Of a DNA stretch of 64,000 bases, positions 1-8,498 are shown in pieces. Source of the DNA: Staphylococcus saprophyticus subsp. saprophyticus ATCC 15305 = NCTC 7292 (GTDB taxonomy: Bacteria > Bacillota > Bacilli > Staphylococcales > Staphylococcaceae); assembly GCF_000010125.1 (NCBI RefSeq), contig NC_007350.1:1550001-1614000 (forward strand). Reading direction: 5' to 3'. The notes below the pieces were generated by a model. The model was not told the DNA's origin. It did not search any database and saw only the letters and a list, made by a program, of their open reading frames with translations. Positions within the stretch are counted from its first letter, which is position 1, and each line of letters begins with the position of its first letter. The translations under genes were made by a program, and so were the position numbers.

Positions 1-226
1 TTATGCCCAAACTAACTGTAGCTTTATAAGTTTTACCCATTTCCATAATGTAGTCACTCACTTTCGTAGCACTGCCAATACAAATTGGTAGAACACCTGA
101 AACTTCTGGGTCTAGCGTACCCGTGTGACCAACCTTTTTCGTTTTTAAAATTTTCCTCAACTTGAATACAACATCATGACTTGTTAATCCACGATCTTTA
201 AACACCGGTAAAATCCCATTATACAT
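1..226 (-). CDS. truB: tRNA pseudouridine(55) synthase TruB, N-terminal part
   Basis: This is the first 75 codons of TruB, which converts U55 of the tRNA T-loop to pseudouridine. The gene runs off the left edge of the window, so its C-terminus is not visible. The start reads [20 protein letters not shown], and the family signature GHTGTLDP follows at about residues 41-48; its Asp is the catalytic residue. An AAGGTGA ribosome binding site lies upstream of the ATG. It sits downstream of rbfA on the same strand, the usual Firmicute order, but an intrinsic terminator lies between them, so transcription from rbfA may be only partly shared. Confidence 0.93.
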   Translation of the reverse strand, partial: MYNGILPVFKDRGLTSHDVVFKLRKILKTKKVGHTGTLDPEVSGVLPICIGSATKVSDYIMEMGKTYKATVSLGI

Positions 227-302
227 TTTCAATTCACCTTCAGAGTCTCATTTTTATTATATATACTATACTAACATGTATTGATTTACGCGTTTATGTA
301 AA

Positions 303-346
303 AAAGAGCGAGACTGAAATCTATTCGATTTCAAGTTCTCGCTCCT
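303..346 (-). terminator. Intrinsic terminator downstream of rbfA
   Basis: Arms GAGCGAGA (306-313) and TCTCGCTC (337-344) form a stem, extended inside by GAAAT/ATTTC. On the minus strand it is followed by a run of T (complement of 301-305). It lies between rbfA and truB and could end rbfA transcripts. Confidence 0.75.
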
Positions 347-453
347 ACACTAAGAATCTACAATCTAAATTCAAATATTGAGCTAAATAGAATGTAATAA
401 TATATTAATCAACTGTCCACTTCATATTGAATCAAAGACATGTTAATTAATAT

Positions 454-798
454 TTAGTCTTTTTTATGCAAATCCTGAATCATTCTTTCGATTTTATTAC
501 CATAATCAATCGATTCATCATATTCAAAATTCAATTCTGGAATGATACGGAGTCTCATTCTAGAGCCTAATTCAGATTTTATAAAGCCTTTAGCTTTTTC
601 TAAGCCTTTGAAGGTATCTGCTTTTTGTTTTTCATTACCTAAAACAGTTAAATAAACCGTTGCAATAGATAAATCATTGGTTAATTGTACGTCAGTAATT
701 GTTAAAAAACCAATTCTTGGATCCTTAACTTTATTATTAGCGATATCCATGATTTCTTGTTTCATTTGTTCGCCTACACGTTCTGCTCTCATATTCAT
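454..798 (-). CDS. rbfA: 30S ribosome-binding factor RbfA
   Basis: RbfA is a small KH-fold protein that binds pre-30S particles and helps 16S rRNA 5'-end maturation. The 114-residue product has the family pattern: [13 protein letters not shown] at the start, [14 protein letters not shown], and [21 protein letters not shown] near the end. The frame also opens with a GTG at 807, but a GAGGTG ribosome binding site lies six bases before the ATG at 798, so I take that ATG; a second ATG at 792 is the alternative. In most Firmicutes rbfA directly follows infB. Here about 3 kb separates them, and rbfA has its own promoter upstream. Confidence 0.95.
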   Translation of the reverse strand: MNMRAERVGEQMKQEIMDIANNKVKDPRIGFLTITDVQLTNDLSIATVYLTVLGNEKQKADTFKGLEKAKGFIKSELGSRMRLRIIPELNFEYDESIDYGNKIERMIQDLHKKD

Positions 799-849
799 AT
801 TTTTCACCTCACATATATCTTACTTCGTCAATTGTTTCCTTACTAACAA

Positions 850-879
850 ATTATATGACAGTTTATTTCATGACGTCAA
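850..879 (-). promoter_or_regulatory. Sigma-A-type promoter for rbfA
   Basis: On the minus strand, TTGACG (complement of 874-879) and TATAAT (complement of 850-855) are separated by 18 bases, a good vegetative promoter about 50 bases before rbfA. Seen directly; activity is inferred. Confidence 0.7.
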
Positions 880-1172
880 ACAAATATTATTACTTTGTAT
901 TCCCTTTTATCGAATCAGTAGAGTTATGTTTGTCATTACAATATATTGCATGTCATATATAAATACAACATATTATATGACAGTTGAGCATAATTTTAAT
1001 TCCTAACTGTTAATTTTTGAAACATTATTTCATAAGAACGCTATAATTCTATATTTAAATTGCCTAAGCGATGAATTTTTATGCTTAAGTGTAAATGGCA
1101 TGTGTTTTTCATCAAAGCCATCAACTTTAGTACGTCAATTCATAATGATTTTACACATTTATAAAAATATAG

Positions 1173-1181
1173 TGCTATACT
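1173..1181 (+). promoter_or_regulatory. Candidate extended -10 promoter for WYL regulator remnant
   Basis: TGCTATACT has the TGn-TATACT form of an extended -10 element. The upstream TTTACA (1150-1155) is 20 bases away, a poor -35 spacing. It lies about 60 bases before the TTG start at 1241. Confidence 0.4.
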
Positions 1182-1240
1182 ATAAAACTAATCGATATTA
1201 TAATTGATTTGATTTTAAAACTTTAGGAGTTGCATCTTTT

Positions 1241-2113
1241 TTGGAAAAACCAGAACGTCTGCTCTATATTTACACCCGATTACTAAATGGTAAAACGATA
1301 AGCAAAGAAGCCTTATCACAAAAACTACAAGTTAATATACGTACGATTCAAAGAGACATTAGTGATATAAATAATTTATTTATGAAGATCATGAATGGCA
1401 TGGTCTTGAAGGCAAAGTAATATACGATACTACAATTGAAAAACATCGCTTAAAGATTGATAGTTATAAATTTTAAAAAAAATAGATTGCTAAATCTTAT
1501 TTTTCGAATGAAAGATTTCACCCCGGTTATTCATGAAGATACATATAATCTCATTCGTGGTTTGAATGCTAATTCAAATCTAGCAGAAAAATTATTATCT
1601 AATAAATTATTAAGCCAATTCAAAATACATCGTGAACTCAATGAGTCTACTTTAATCTATAAAATTCAACTTGCAATCGAGAATAATCATAAACTCACTA
1701 TACAACTTGATAATGTCGAGCTCCCTAACATCATTCCAATTTATACGCGCTATTTTGATAACGTGTATTGGATTACGTACTTATATGAGGAAGAAATATA
1801 TACGCGTGATTTAACAACAATTACAGATATTAAACTAACAAATCAAGTATTTGAACGCGATATCTTTAATCATATTAAACAAGTGAAACTGCTAGTGAAA
1901 GATGATATTTGGCCAGAAATAAAGAGACAATTCATTATCTTAGATACTACTCCTTCAGCAGATGGGACTATCGTTAACCTAATTATTTCAAAAGAAGAAA
2001 GTATGCATTTAGCGTATCTATATCCTCAGGCTATCATACTTCTACAACCACAATCCTATGTCGATGAATTTAAAAGAAAAATACAAGTTTTATTCAATAA
2101 TTACGACATTTAA
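1241..2113 (+). pseudogene. WYL-domain HTH transcriptional regulator, frame-disrupted
   Basis: A TTG start at 1241 (AGGAG at 1225-1229) begins a DeoR-like winged helix: KPERLLYIYTRLLNGKTISK and then NIRTIQRDISDIN. In this frame a stop falls at 1418-1420. The natural continuation (YEDHEWHGLEGKVIYDTT) lies in another frame from about 1381 and ends at a stop at 1474-1476. The original frame then resumes (NRLLNLIFRMKDF) to 2113, where a WYL-like segment is visible (NVYWITYLYEEEIYTRDL). Two nearby compensating indels, one around 1370-1380 and one around 1471-1482 in a T4A8 tract, would explain this. Intact, it would be about 290 residues, normal for the family. WYL regulators often sense a ligand or nucleic acid and repress neighbouring genes. 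It may be dead, or make only a 59-residue HTH peptide plus a downstream fragment, or reflect assembly errors. Confidence 0.7.
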
Positions 2114-2158
2114 AAAAAGCTTACAGTTAGTGAGACACACATACTATAAGCTTTTTTA
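2112..2158. terminator. Bidirectional terminator between convergent genes
   Basis: Arms AAAAAAGCTTA (2113-2123) and TAAGCTTTTTT (2147-2157) give T-tracts on both strands. The hairpin sits between the convergent WYL regulator remnant and the 332-residue gene. Confidence 0.75.
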
Positions 2159-2162
2159 TTTA

Positions 2163-3161
2163 TTAGTTAGAATTAGAAAATTCATATCTCATAGAATCCA
2201 TTTTCTTGTGAAAATCAGAATCACCATTTTCGCGTGCAGCCTTTTGTTCTTGATTCCATTTGTAATACTCAATTTTTGATAACGCTTGTTTTTTTCTCAG
2301 ACGTTCCCTATGCTCTTTATAACTCAATACGTTACATAACGTAAGATGTCTATTTTGTTTAGAAGATAATACAAATAGGTTTTCAATTAAATATTCACAA
2401 ATATCACTATCCGCAAAATTTTTGAAAATGGATATATATAATTCTTCCTCACTTACGATATAAATTCGTTTTTTATCATCTTTTAGCATTTTAATTAACA
2501 AGTTAAAATTTTGCCTCTGGGAAGGAAGTATATATTTAAATGATAAGAAATCTTTCGGTATACCTGCTGCATGACCTGTTTGATAAGGGAAAAATTTAAT
2601 AACCATTAAACGATTAGGGTCAATATTAAAGTATTTTAAAGTTGACGCATTACTATATAAATATTTTACAAACCATCTATGGCAATCAATATAAGGTAAA
2701 AATAATTTTTGACCATCAAATGTTAATTTACCTTGAATATCTAACAAGATCCTTTTTCTATATTCTATTGCTTCAGCTTCAGGCAAACTGAGTTCGTATA
2801 TTTTAAAATCATTTTCGGGTTGTTTTTTTAATATAACGATATCTGCAATTTCAGGATTTCCAAAATAAGGTCGCGCAGTCGCAGGATTAAGTTCAGCATT
2901 TTCGAATGTCACTTTTTGTCTATTTTTATTAACTGTCACTTTACCATTAGCGAAATCAATCATTTTCTTAAATCTTGGAATTTCCATAAAATTTTCACCG
3001 AAATGTTTTTTTATATATTCTAAATCTCTAGGATGTAAAAATGCTGTAGTATCATTATTTTTAATGATTGCTTTTAATGTCGATTCATCATAAATAGAGT
3101 TATATTGATCTAAATATTGTTGCCAGAATTCATTTATTTCTTTTAAATATTCACTCATCAT
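2163..3161 (-). CDS. Hypothetical protein, 332 residues
   Basis: I do not recognise this protein. It has a strong ribosome binding site (AGGAGG, six bases before tandem ATGs at 3161 and 3158) and no frame defects. It is hydrophilic, with no signal peptide or obvious membrane segment, and its C-terminal 60 residues are rich in Lys, Glu and Arg. Residues around 90-115 read NPATARPYFGNPEIADIVIL, which resembles the start of a Rossmann-like or uracil-DNA-glycosylase-like fold. The Gly-Pro-Gly loop expected after such a strand is replaced by KKQPEND, so any enzymatic activity is doubtful. It lies in the non-core insertion between infB and rbfA, convergent with a WYL regulator remnant. Function unknown. 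Confidence 0.7.
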   Translation of the reverse strand: MMSEYLKEINEFWQQYLDQYNSIYDESTLKAIIKNNDTTAFLHPRDLEYIKKHFGENFMEIPRFKKMIDFANGKVTVNKNRQKVTFENAELNPATARPYFGNPEIADIVILKKQPENDFKIYELSLPEAEAIEYRKRILLDIQGKLTFDGQKLFLPYIDCHRWFVKYLYSNASTLKYFNIDPNRLMVIKFFPYQTGHAAGIPKDFLSFKYILPSQRQNFNLLIKMLKDDKKRIYIVSEEELYISIFKNFADSDICEYLIENLFVLSSKQNRHLTLCNVLSYKEHRERLRKKQALSKIEYYKWNQEQKAARENGDSDFHKKMDSMRYEFSNSN

Positions 3162-3669
3162 TTATAACCTCCTATTTATTCTAAGTTTAATCATGCACAT
3201 AGACAGCCAGTGTCAGCCAATATAAATAAAGGTAATTTTACAATATTTTTTATATCTAATTTACAATTATAAAAAACATCTATTAATTATATAAAATAGT
3301 GCGATAACATTTGTATGTTTCAATTATTTAATTTTAATATCTTTTGATATTAATTGTTTAATAAACTATAAACGACGTATACTTAAAATTCGAATCACTG
3401 ATAAGCCATCGAATTTTGGAATATATATTATATAACAACATAATACATAAAATCAACATCCCTGATATTTTTCACATCTACTATCAACACTCTCTTTTAT
3501 ACGATGCTTCAGAGTACGAAAGCTTTACATCATTATCAAATATAATCTATTTAGTTGTTAACAGATATACTCTCATCGATTCATAAACATATCTTAATTA
3601 AATCTAAAAGTCCCTAATGATGACTGATGGTGACTCAATTTACGCCCTTATACAGAAACTTCATTGATA
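3162..3669. other. Long AT-rich intergenic stretch upstream of the 332-residue gene
   Basis: About 500 bases with no reading frame I can support. It contains a small hairpin (TTAATATC at 3334-3341 paired with GATATTAA at 3346-3353). The sequence just before the 332-residue gene presumably carries its promoter, but no clean -35/-10 pair stands out. It probably marks the junction of the inserted DNA with the infB operon end. Confidence 0.4.
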
Positions 3670-3720
3670 ATAAAAAAGCACGCCAAAAATGAGATTTTAA
3701 TCTCACTTTTGGCGTGCTTA
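3670..3720 (-). terminator. Terminator of the rimP-infB operon
   Basis: GCACGCC (3678-3684) pairs with GGCGTGC (3711-3717), and inner TGAGAT/ATCTCA extends the stem to about 17 base pairs. A T-run follows on the minus strand. It lies about 80 bases after infB. Confidence 0.85.
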
Positions 3721-3797
3721 TGATGATTTCAATAAAGAAAATGATTATCGTTAGTCTGAGGTGATTATATGCCTGAATCTTTATTTTAATTTAAATT

Positions 3798-5903
3798 TTA
3801 TCTTTTAATTTCTACCATTTCGAACGCTTCAATGATGTCGCCTTCTTTAAGGTCATTATACTTTTCAATTGTGATACCACATTCGTAACCTTGAGCTACT
3901 TCTTTTGCGTCATCTTTAAAACGCTTCAATGTGTCTAGTTCCCCTTCGAATTGTACAATGCCGTCTCTAATGACACGTACACCTGCATTACGTGTGATTT
4001 TACCATCAATAACATAACTACCTGCAATTGTACCGACTTTAGAAACTTTGAAAGTTTGACGAACTTCTGCTTGCCCAATAACTTGTTCTTCAAATTCTGG
4101 ATCTAGCATACCTTTCATTGCTGATTCTATTTCTTCTATAACGTTGTAAATGACACGGTGTAAACGCATATCTACGCCTTCATTATCTGCCGCACGTTTT
4201 GCACCAGTATCTGGTCGAACATTGAAACCGATAATAATACCGTTAGAGGCATTAGCTAAAGTAACGTCTGATTCATTTATAGCACCTACAGCTGTGTGTA
4301 TAATACGCACATTAACGCCTTCAACATCTATTTTCATCAATGACGCAGCAAGTGCTTCAACTGAACCTTGAACGTCACCTTTGATGATGACATTAAGATC
4401 TTTCATTTCACCTTGTTTCATTTGTTCAAATAAATTATCTAATGAAACACTCTTACTTTCTTGACGTTGTTGCATCACATTAGCTTCATGGCGTGCTTCA
4501 CCAATACGTCTTGCTTGTTTTTCATCTTTAAATACAACAAATCTGTCACCAGCTTGTGGCACATCATTAATACCAGTAATTTCAACTGGTGTAGAAGGAC
4601 CAGCCGTTTTAATACGTTGGCCTAAATCATTAACCATTGCACGAATTCTACCATACGTGTTACCAACTACGAGTGAATCACCCACATTGAGTGTACCATT
4701 TTGAACTAATAATGAAGCAGACGGACCGCGTGACTTATCTAATTCAGCTTCAATCACTGTACCTACAGCATTTTTCTCTGGATTAGCTTTTAATTCTTGT
4801 ACTTCTGAAGTCAATACAATCATTTCTAATAAATCTTCAATACCGTCGCCACTTAATGCTGAAAGTGGAACGAAGATTGTATCGCCACCCCAGTCTTCTG
4901 GAATTAAACCGTATTCAGTTAATTCTTGCATCACACGGTCTGGATTTGAAGTAGGTTTATCAATTTTGTTTACAGCTACAATTGTTGGCACTTCAGCCTC
5001 TTTGGCATGATTTATTGCTTCAATTGTTTGAGGCATTACCCCATCATCAGCTGCCACTACTAAAATAGTAATATCGGTAACTTGAGCACCACGTGCACGC
5101 ATTGTTGTAAAAGCAGCGTGACCAGGTGTATCAAGGAAAGTGATTTTTTTGCCATCATTTTCAATTTGGTAAGCACCGATATGTTGTGTGATACCACCAG
5201 CTTCTCCAGCTGTAACTTTTGTATGACGAATAGAATCTAATAACGTCGTTTTACCATGGTCAACATGCCCCATGATTGTAACTACTGCTGGACGTTCTAT
5301 TGCATTTTCATCTTCTGTTTCATCATCAAAATAAATCGCCAAGTCTTCTTCATCAACTACGATTTCTTTTTCAATTTCAACACCATAATCGTCTACAATA
5401 AGTTCTAATGTTTCGTCATCTAATGATTGATTGATATTAGCCATGATACCTAATAAGAATAATTTTTTGATAATACCTGAAGAATCAACATTTAATTTTT
5501 CAGCAAGTTCACCAACTGTTATGCCATCTTGGTAGGTAATTTTTGATGGCATTTCTTTTGGTTCTTCTTGTTTAGGTTGTTTGTTATTTTTATTATTTTT
5601 GTTGTTCTTGTTATTTTTATTATTTTTCTTATTATTCGGCTTATTATTTTGGTTACCTTTATTCGATTGGTTACCTTTATTGTGAGTTGTTTGTTGTTTA
5701 TTTTGAGTATTCTTTTGTTGTGATTTCTCACTTTGTTCTGCTTTTTCTGGTTTGTAAATTTTATCTAAAGCTTTAATTTGGTCGTCTTCTAACGTTTGCA
5801 TATGACTCGTTACCTCAACGTCCATTTTTTTCAATTCATGAATAATTTCTTTACTTTTAATTTTTAAATCTTTTGCGTATTCGTAAATTCTTTTTTTACT
5901 CAT
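3798..5903 (-). CDS. infB: Translation initiation factor IF-2
   Basis: IF-2 is the GTPase that brings fMet-tRNA to the 30S subunit and drives subunit joining. The 701-residue product has an IF2-N module at about 1-50, an Asn/Lys-rich linker at about 66-112, a second IF2-N module at about 120-175, and the G domain with G1 motif GHVDHGKT at 212-219, DTPGH and NKID. The C-terminal beta-barrel and fMet-tRNA domains follow. The frame is open to an ATG at 5930, but AAGGAG precedes the ATG at 5903 ([13 protein letters not shown]), which matches family starts and avoids overlap with ylxQ. It is the last gene of the rimP-nusA-ylxR-ylxQ-infB operon. Confidence 0.97.
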   Translation of the reverse strand: MSKKRIYEYAKDLKIKSKEIIHELKKMDVEVTSHMQTLEDDQIKALDKIYKPEKAEQSEKSQQKNTQNKQQTTHNKGNQSNKGNQNNKPNNKKNNKNNKNNKNNKNNKQPKQEEPKEMPSKITYQDGITVGELAEKLNVDSSGIIKKLFLLGIMANINQSLDDETLELIVDDYGVEIEKEIVVDEEDLAIYFDDETEDENAIERPAVVTIMGHVDHGKTTLLDSIRHTKVTAGEAGGITQHIGAYQIENDGKKITFLDTPGHAAFTTMRARGAQVTDITILVVAADDGVMPQTIEAINHAKEAEVPTIVAVNKIDKPTSNPDRVMQELTEYGLIPEDWGGDTIFVPLSALSGDGIEDLLEMIVLTSEVQELKANPEKNAVGTVIEAELDKSRGPSASLLVQNGTLNVGDSLVVGNTYGRIRAMVNDLGQRIKTAGPSTPVEITGINDVPQAGDRFVVFKDEKQARRIGEARHEANVMQQRQESKSVSLDNLFEQMKQGEMKDLNVIIKGDVQGSVEALAASLMKIDVEGVNVRIIHTAVGAINESDVTLANASNGIIIGFNVRPDTGAKRAADNEGVDMRLHRVIYNVIEEIESAMKGMLDPEFEEQVIGQAEVRQTFKVSKVGTIAGSYVIDGKITRNAGVRVIRDGIVQFEGELDTLKRFKDDAKEVAQGYECGITIEKYNDLKEGDIIEAFEMVEIKR

Positions 5904-5907
5904 ATAG

Positions 5908-6225
5908 TCACTCCTTACGATATTCATCAATCATTGACAATAACTTTTTAGCAAAGCCTTGATCAGTGATTCCAATGTTTACACGTTCTGCTTTACCCAA
6001 AGCTTGTCCTAATTCAGCTCTCGTTCCAAATATACGTAATGATATATGGTAACTTTCACATTTGTTCTGTATCACTTTAATTGTGTTATCAGAAGCATCC
6101 GTTGCAATGATTACGAGCTTTAGTTTGTTCTTTTTCAAATCATTTAAAATAACTGATTCACCTGTTTTTACTTTTCCAGCACGCATTGCTAAACCTAAAA
6201 AATTTACGATTTGTTCTTTGGTCAT
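5908..6225 (-). CDS. ylxQ: YlxQ, L7Ae-family putative RNA-binding protein
   Basis: A 105-residue protein of the ribosomal L7Ae/L30e/Gadd45 superfamily, conserved in Firmicutes between ylxR and infB. The fold's typical stretches are visible: [16 protein letters not shown] near the start and [13 protein letters not shown] in the middle. L7Ae relatives bind kink-turn RNA, so an RNA or ribosome role is likely, but no precise function is established from sequence. Its ATG overlaps the ylxR stop as ATGA, indicating translational coupling. infB begins four bases downstream of its stop. Confidence 0.9.
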   Translation of the reverse strand: MTKEQIVNFLGLAMRAGKVKTGESVILNDLKKNKLKLVIIATDASDNTIKVIQNKCESYHISLRIFGTRAELGQALGKAERVNIGITDQGFAKKLLSMIDEYRKE

Positions 6226-6506
6226 TTAGGTATCTCTTCACGGTATATAAGACGTATAATTTCTTTATACACAGGCTCTAATGTATCAGCATCAGCTTTA
6301 AAATACTTTTCTAAAACACCTTTTTGTTGAGCTTCTTCTACTAGCTTAACATCCTTTGATACGTAGGCACCACGACCTTGTTGTTTACCTGTCGCATCAG
6401 CAAAAATTTGCTCATCTTTATTGATTACAACTCGAATCATGTCATTTTTAGGATGCATTTCATTTGATAGTATACATTTACGCATTGGAATTTTTTTCTT
6501 TTTCAT
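6222..6506 (-). CDS. ylxR: YlxR (RnpM), RNA-binding protein
   Basis: A 94-residue YlxR-family protein. The signature is clear: RKCILSNEMHPKNDMIRVV at the N-terminus, then ADATGKQQGRGAYVS, the GRGAY motif of the fold. Family members bind RNA; the Bacillus subtilis protein has been linked to RNase P and named RnpM. It lies between nusA and ylxQ in the conserved operon and is coupled to ylxQ by a 4-base overlap. Confidence 0.9.
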   Translation of the reverse strand: MKKKKIPMRKCILSNEMHPKNDMIRVVINKDEQIFADATGKQQGRGAYVSKDVKLVEEAQQKGVLEKYFKADADTLEPVYKEIIRLIYREEIPK

Positions 6507-6523
6507 AAAGTATCCACTCCAAT

Positions 6524-7717
6524 TTATTTTTCTGCGTCTTCGTCTTCTATTTCAACTGTCTCTGTTGGTTGCGATTCAGTAGTATCTTCTTCTACTTCAA
6601 TATTTTCAGACGACACAACATCATCTAATTGCATTTCATCTTCTTCATTTAATGCTTCTTCTGCAGGATAAACGCCTGCTGCTCTCGCATCAGTTTCTGA
6701 TTTAATATCGATCTTCCAACCAGTTAATTTTGCTGCTAATCTCGCGTTTTGACCACGTTTACCAATTGCTAGTGATAATTGATAGTCAGGGACAACAACG
6801 ACTGTTGATTGATTTGGCTCATCCACGATAACCTGTAGCACTTGTGAAGGGCTTAATGCATTCTTAACAAATACCTTAGGATCTTCATTCCATTGAACAA
6901 TATCAATTTTTTCGCCACCAAGTTCTTCTACAACCGCTTCTACACGTGCACCTTTAGCACCAACACATGCGCCAACTGCATCAATATCAGGGTTATCAGA
7001 ATGCACACTGATTTTAGAGCGATCTCCTGCTTCACGTGCAACAGATTTAACAATAACTGTACCATCAAATATTTCAGGCACTTCTTGTTCAAATAAACGT
7101 TTTAATAAGCCTGGATGACTTCTAGAAACATAAATTTGTGGACCTTTTGTAGTTTGTTCAACCTTATTTACGTACACTCTAATTCTTTCATTCGGAATAT
7201 AACTTTCATTTGGGCTTCTTTCAGCTTCAGATAGTACAGCTTCAGTACGGCCTAAATTCACATATACATAACGATGGTCTACTCTATCAATTAAACCCGT
7301 TACAATATCATCTTCTTTATCGATGAATTCATCGTAAAGGATTTCGCGTTCTGCATCACGTAAACGTTGCATAACAGCTTGTTTCGCTGCTTGCGCACCT
7401 ACACGACCAAAGTCACTTGGCGTTACATCTTCTTCGTAAATATCACCAATTTCATAGGCTGGATTTTTTACTAATGCAGTATCTAAACTAATTTCTTCTC
7501 TATCATCCATTGATTCTTCAACCACTTCTTTACGAGCGATTACTTTGAAACTACCTTGATCCATATTTAATTCTACGCGTACAGTTCTCGCGCTATCGTA
7601 GTTCTTTTTATAAGCAGTGATTAAAGCTGCTTCAATGGCATCGATTAATACTTCTCTAGGAATCTTTTTTTCTTTTTCTAAGTACTCAGTAGCTAATAAT
7701 AATTCATTACTTGACAC
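6524..7717 (-). CDS. nusA: Transcription termination/antitermination factor NusA
   Basis: NusA binds RNA polymerase and nascent RNA and modulates pausing, intrinsic termination and antitermination. The 397-residue product has the N-terminal polymerase-binding domain (LLLATEYLEKEKKIPREVL), an S1 domain at about 135-200 (VTGLIDRVDHRYVYVNLG), two KH domains (VGAKGARVEAVVEELGGEKI; LAIGKRGQNARLAAKLTGW) and an acidic tail of about 50 residues. It starts with GTG at 7717, supported by GGAGG ten bases upstream. It lies between rimP and ylxR. The leader hairpin before rimP is a plausible site for NusA-dependent feedback, which is inference. Confidence 0.97.
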   Translation of the reverse strand: MSSNELLLATEYLEKEKKIPREVLIDAIEAALITAYKKNYDSARTVRVELNMDQGSFKVIARKEVVEESMDDREEISLDTALVKNPAYEIGDIYEEDVTPSDFGRVGAQAAKQAVMQRLRDAEREILYDEFIDKEDDIVTGLIDRVDHRYVYVNLGRTEAVLSEAERSPNESYIPNERIRVYVNKVEQTTKGPQIYVSRSHPGLLKRLFEQEVPEIFDGTVIVKSVAREAGDRSKISVHSDNPDIDAVGACVGAKGARVEAVVEELGGEKIDIVQWNEDPKVFVKNALSPSQVLQVIVDEPNQSTVVVVPDYQLSLAIGKRGQNARLAAKLTGWKIDIKSETDARAAGVYPAEEALNEEDEMQLDDVVSSENIEVEEDTTESQPTETVEIEDEDAEK

Positions 7718-7740
7718 GACTTATCATCCTCCTCATCACG

Positions 7741-8208
7741 TTATATCATTACAGCATGGCGTGCTTTTGCGATTTTATTTCTTGGAATTTCAATTTGCTT
7801 TGTTTTAGCCTTTTCTTTAACTTCCATAACAATGTTTGTTTCATCAACAGATTGTAAAATACCTAACCATTCTTTAGAACCTTCAATCGGTGCATATAAA
7901 GAAACAAATACTGGTTTTGTTATTGCATTTTGGAAATCTTTTTCTTTTTTAATTGGTCTTTCAGCACCAGGTGACGCGACATCTAAATAATACATTTCTT
8001 GTATAGGATCTTCCGCGTCCATGACTTCGCTGATTTTTTCAGAAGCTAGCGCACAATCGTTTAAATCAACGCCGCCTTCTTTATCTATAGATACTCTTAA
8101 AAAATGGTCTTTTCCTTCTTTGGTAAACTCAACTTCTACTAATTCAAAATTTAAGTCGTTAAGGACAGGTTGAATGATAGTCTCAACTTGCTCAGTTATT
8201 TTACTCAT
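7741..8208 (-). CDS. rimP: Ribosome maturation factor RimP
   Basis: RimP is needed for assembly of the 30S subunit. The 155-residue product has typical family blocks: FELVEVEFTKEGKDHFLRV, DLNDCALASEKISEVMD and YYLDVASPGAERPIK. The frame extends to 8256, but a near-perfect AAGGAGGTC ribosome binding site precedes the ATG at 8208 (MSKITEQ), and the extra residues would be encoded by the leader hairpin region. It is the first gene of the nusA-infB operon, with a strong promoter at 8292-8320. Confidence 0.95.
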   Translation of the reverse strand: MSKITEQVETIIQPVLNDLNFELVEVEFTKEGKDHFLRVSIDKEGGVDLNDCALASEKISEVMDAEDPIQEMYYLDVASPGAERPIKKEKDFQNAITKPVFVSLYAPIEGSKEWLGILQSVDETNIVMEVKEKAKTKQIEIPRNKIAKARHAVMI

Positions 8209-8232
8209 GCTGACCTCCTTTTTTGGCAAATA

Positions 8233-8263
8233 GAAAAGAGCGGGTATTATGCCCACTCTTTCT
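8233..8263 (-). promoter_or_regulatory. Leader hairpin of the rimP-nusA-infB operon
   Basis: On the minus strand the RNA folds AAAGAG-U-GGG (complement of 8252-8261) against CCC-G-CUCUUU (complement of 8235-8244), a 10-base-pair stem with one G-U pair and a 7-base loop, followed by a moderately U-rich stretch. It lies between the promoter and the rimP ribosome binding site. It could be an attenuator; this is inference. Confidence 0.5.
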
Positions 8264-8291
8264 GCCTGAGTCTAATTTTTTAAGCACTATT

Positions 8292-8320
8292 ATTATACCA
8301 TATGTTCATTTTCTATACAA
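8292..8320 (-). promoter_or_regulatory. Sigma-A promoter of the rimP-infB operon
   Basis: On the minus strand TTGTAT (complement of 8315-8320) and TATAAT (complement of 8292-8297) are exactly 17 bases apart, and a TGG before the -10 makes it an extended -10 promoter. It is about 85 bases upstream of rimP. Confidence 0.8.
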
Positions 8321-8498
8321 ATAACTATATTTGTTAAACGGCACAATGACAACTTACTTAAGTTATTCTCAAATTTACTTATATTTAATTAATGTCAAAT
8401 TCAAGTAAAATATATCAACCTCTTATACTTTTACTAAATCTATAAAATAATACACTTAATTGAAATCTAAATAGTCTCTAGTAAATCATATTTAAGGA

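Larger units (their letters stand above)
808..1240. other. Intergenic region between rbfA and the WYL regulator remnant
   Basis: This 433-base AT-rich stretch holds the rbfA promoter (850-879) and a candidate extended -10 (TGCTATACT, 1173-1181) for the rightward regulator. A 14-base direct repeat, ATTATATGACAGTT, occurs at 850-863 and 972-985; the first copy includes the rbfA -10 element. I see no convincing coding region. Confidence 0.5.

Noticed and set aside
677..1006. 109-codon plus-strand frame at the rbfA promoter
   Set aside because: It starts inside rbfA antisense and crosses its promoter. It is hydrophobic only because of AT-rich sequence, and it has no ribosome binding site.
1241..1480. 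Programmed ribosomal frameshifting in the WYL regulator
   Set aside because: No slippery heptamer with a downstream structure is evident at the first shift. Two opposite shifts would be needed, so decay or sequence error is simpler.
2058..2279. Small basic plus-strand frame overlapping the WYL remnant end
   Set aside because: Overlaps the regulator remnant in another frame, crosses the bidirectional terminator and runs antisense into the 332-residue gene.
5568..5706. Possible CRISPR-like or tandem repeat array
   Set aside because: The periodic T/A-rich sequence is coding sequence for the Asn-Lys linker of IF-2; no spacers or palindromic repeats.
5904..5930. Upstream start for infB at 5930
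   Set aside because: Would overlap ylxQ and ignore the well-placed AAGGAG before the ATG at 5903.
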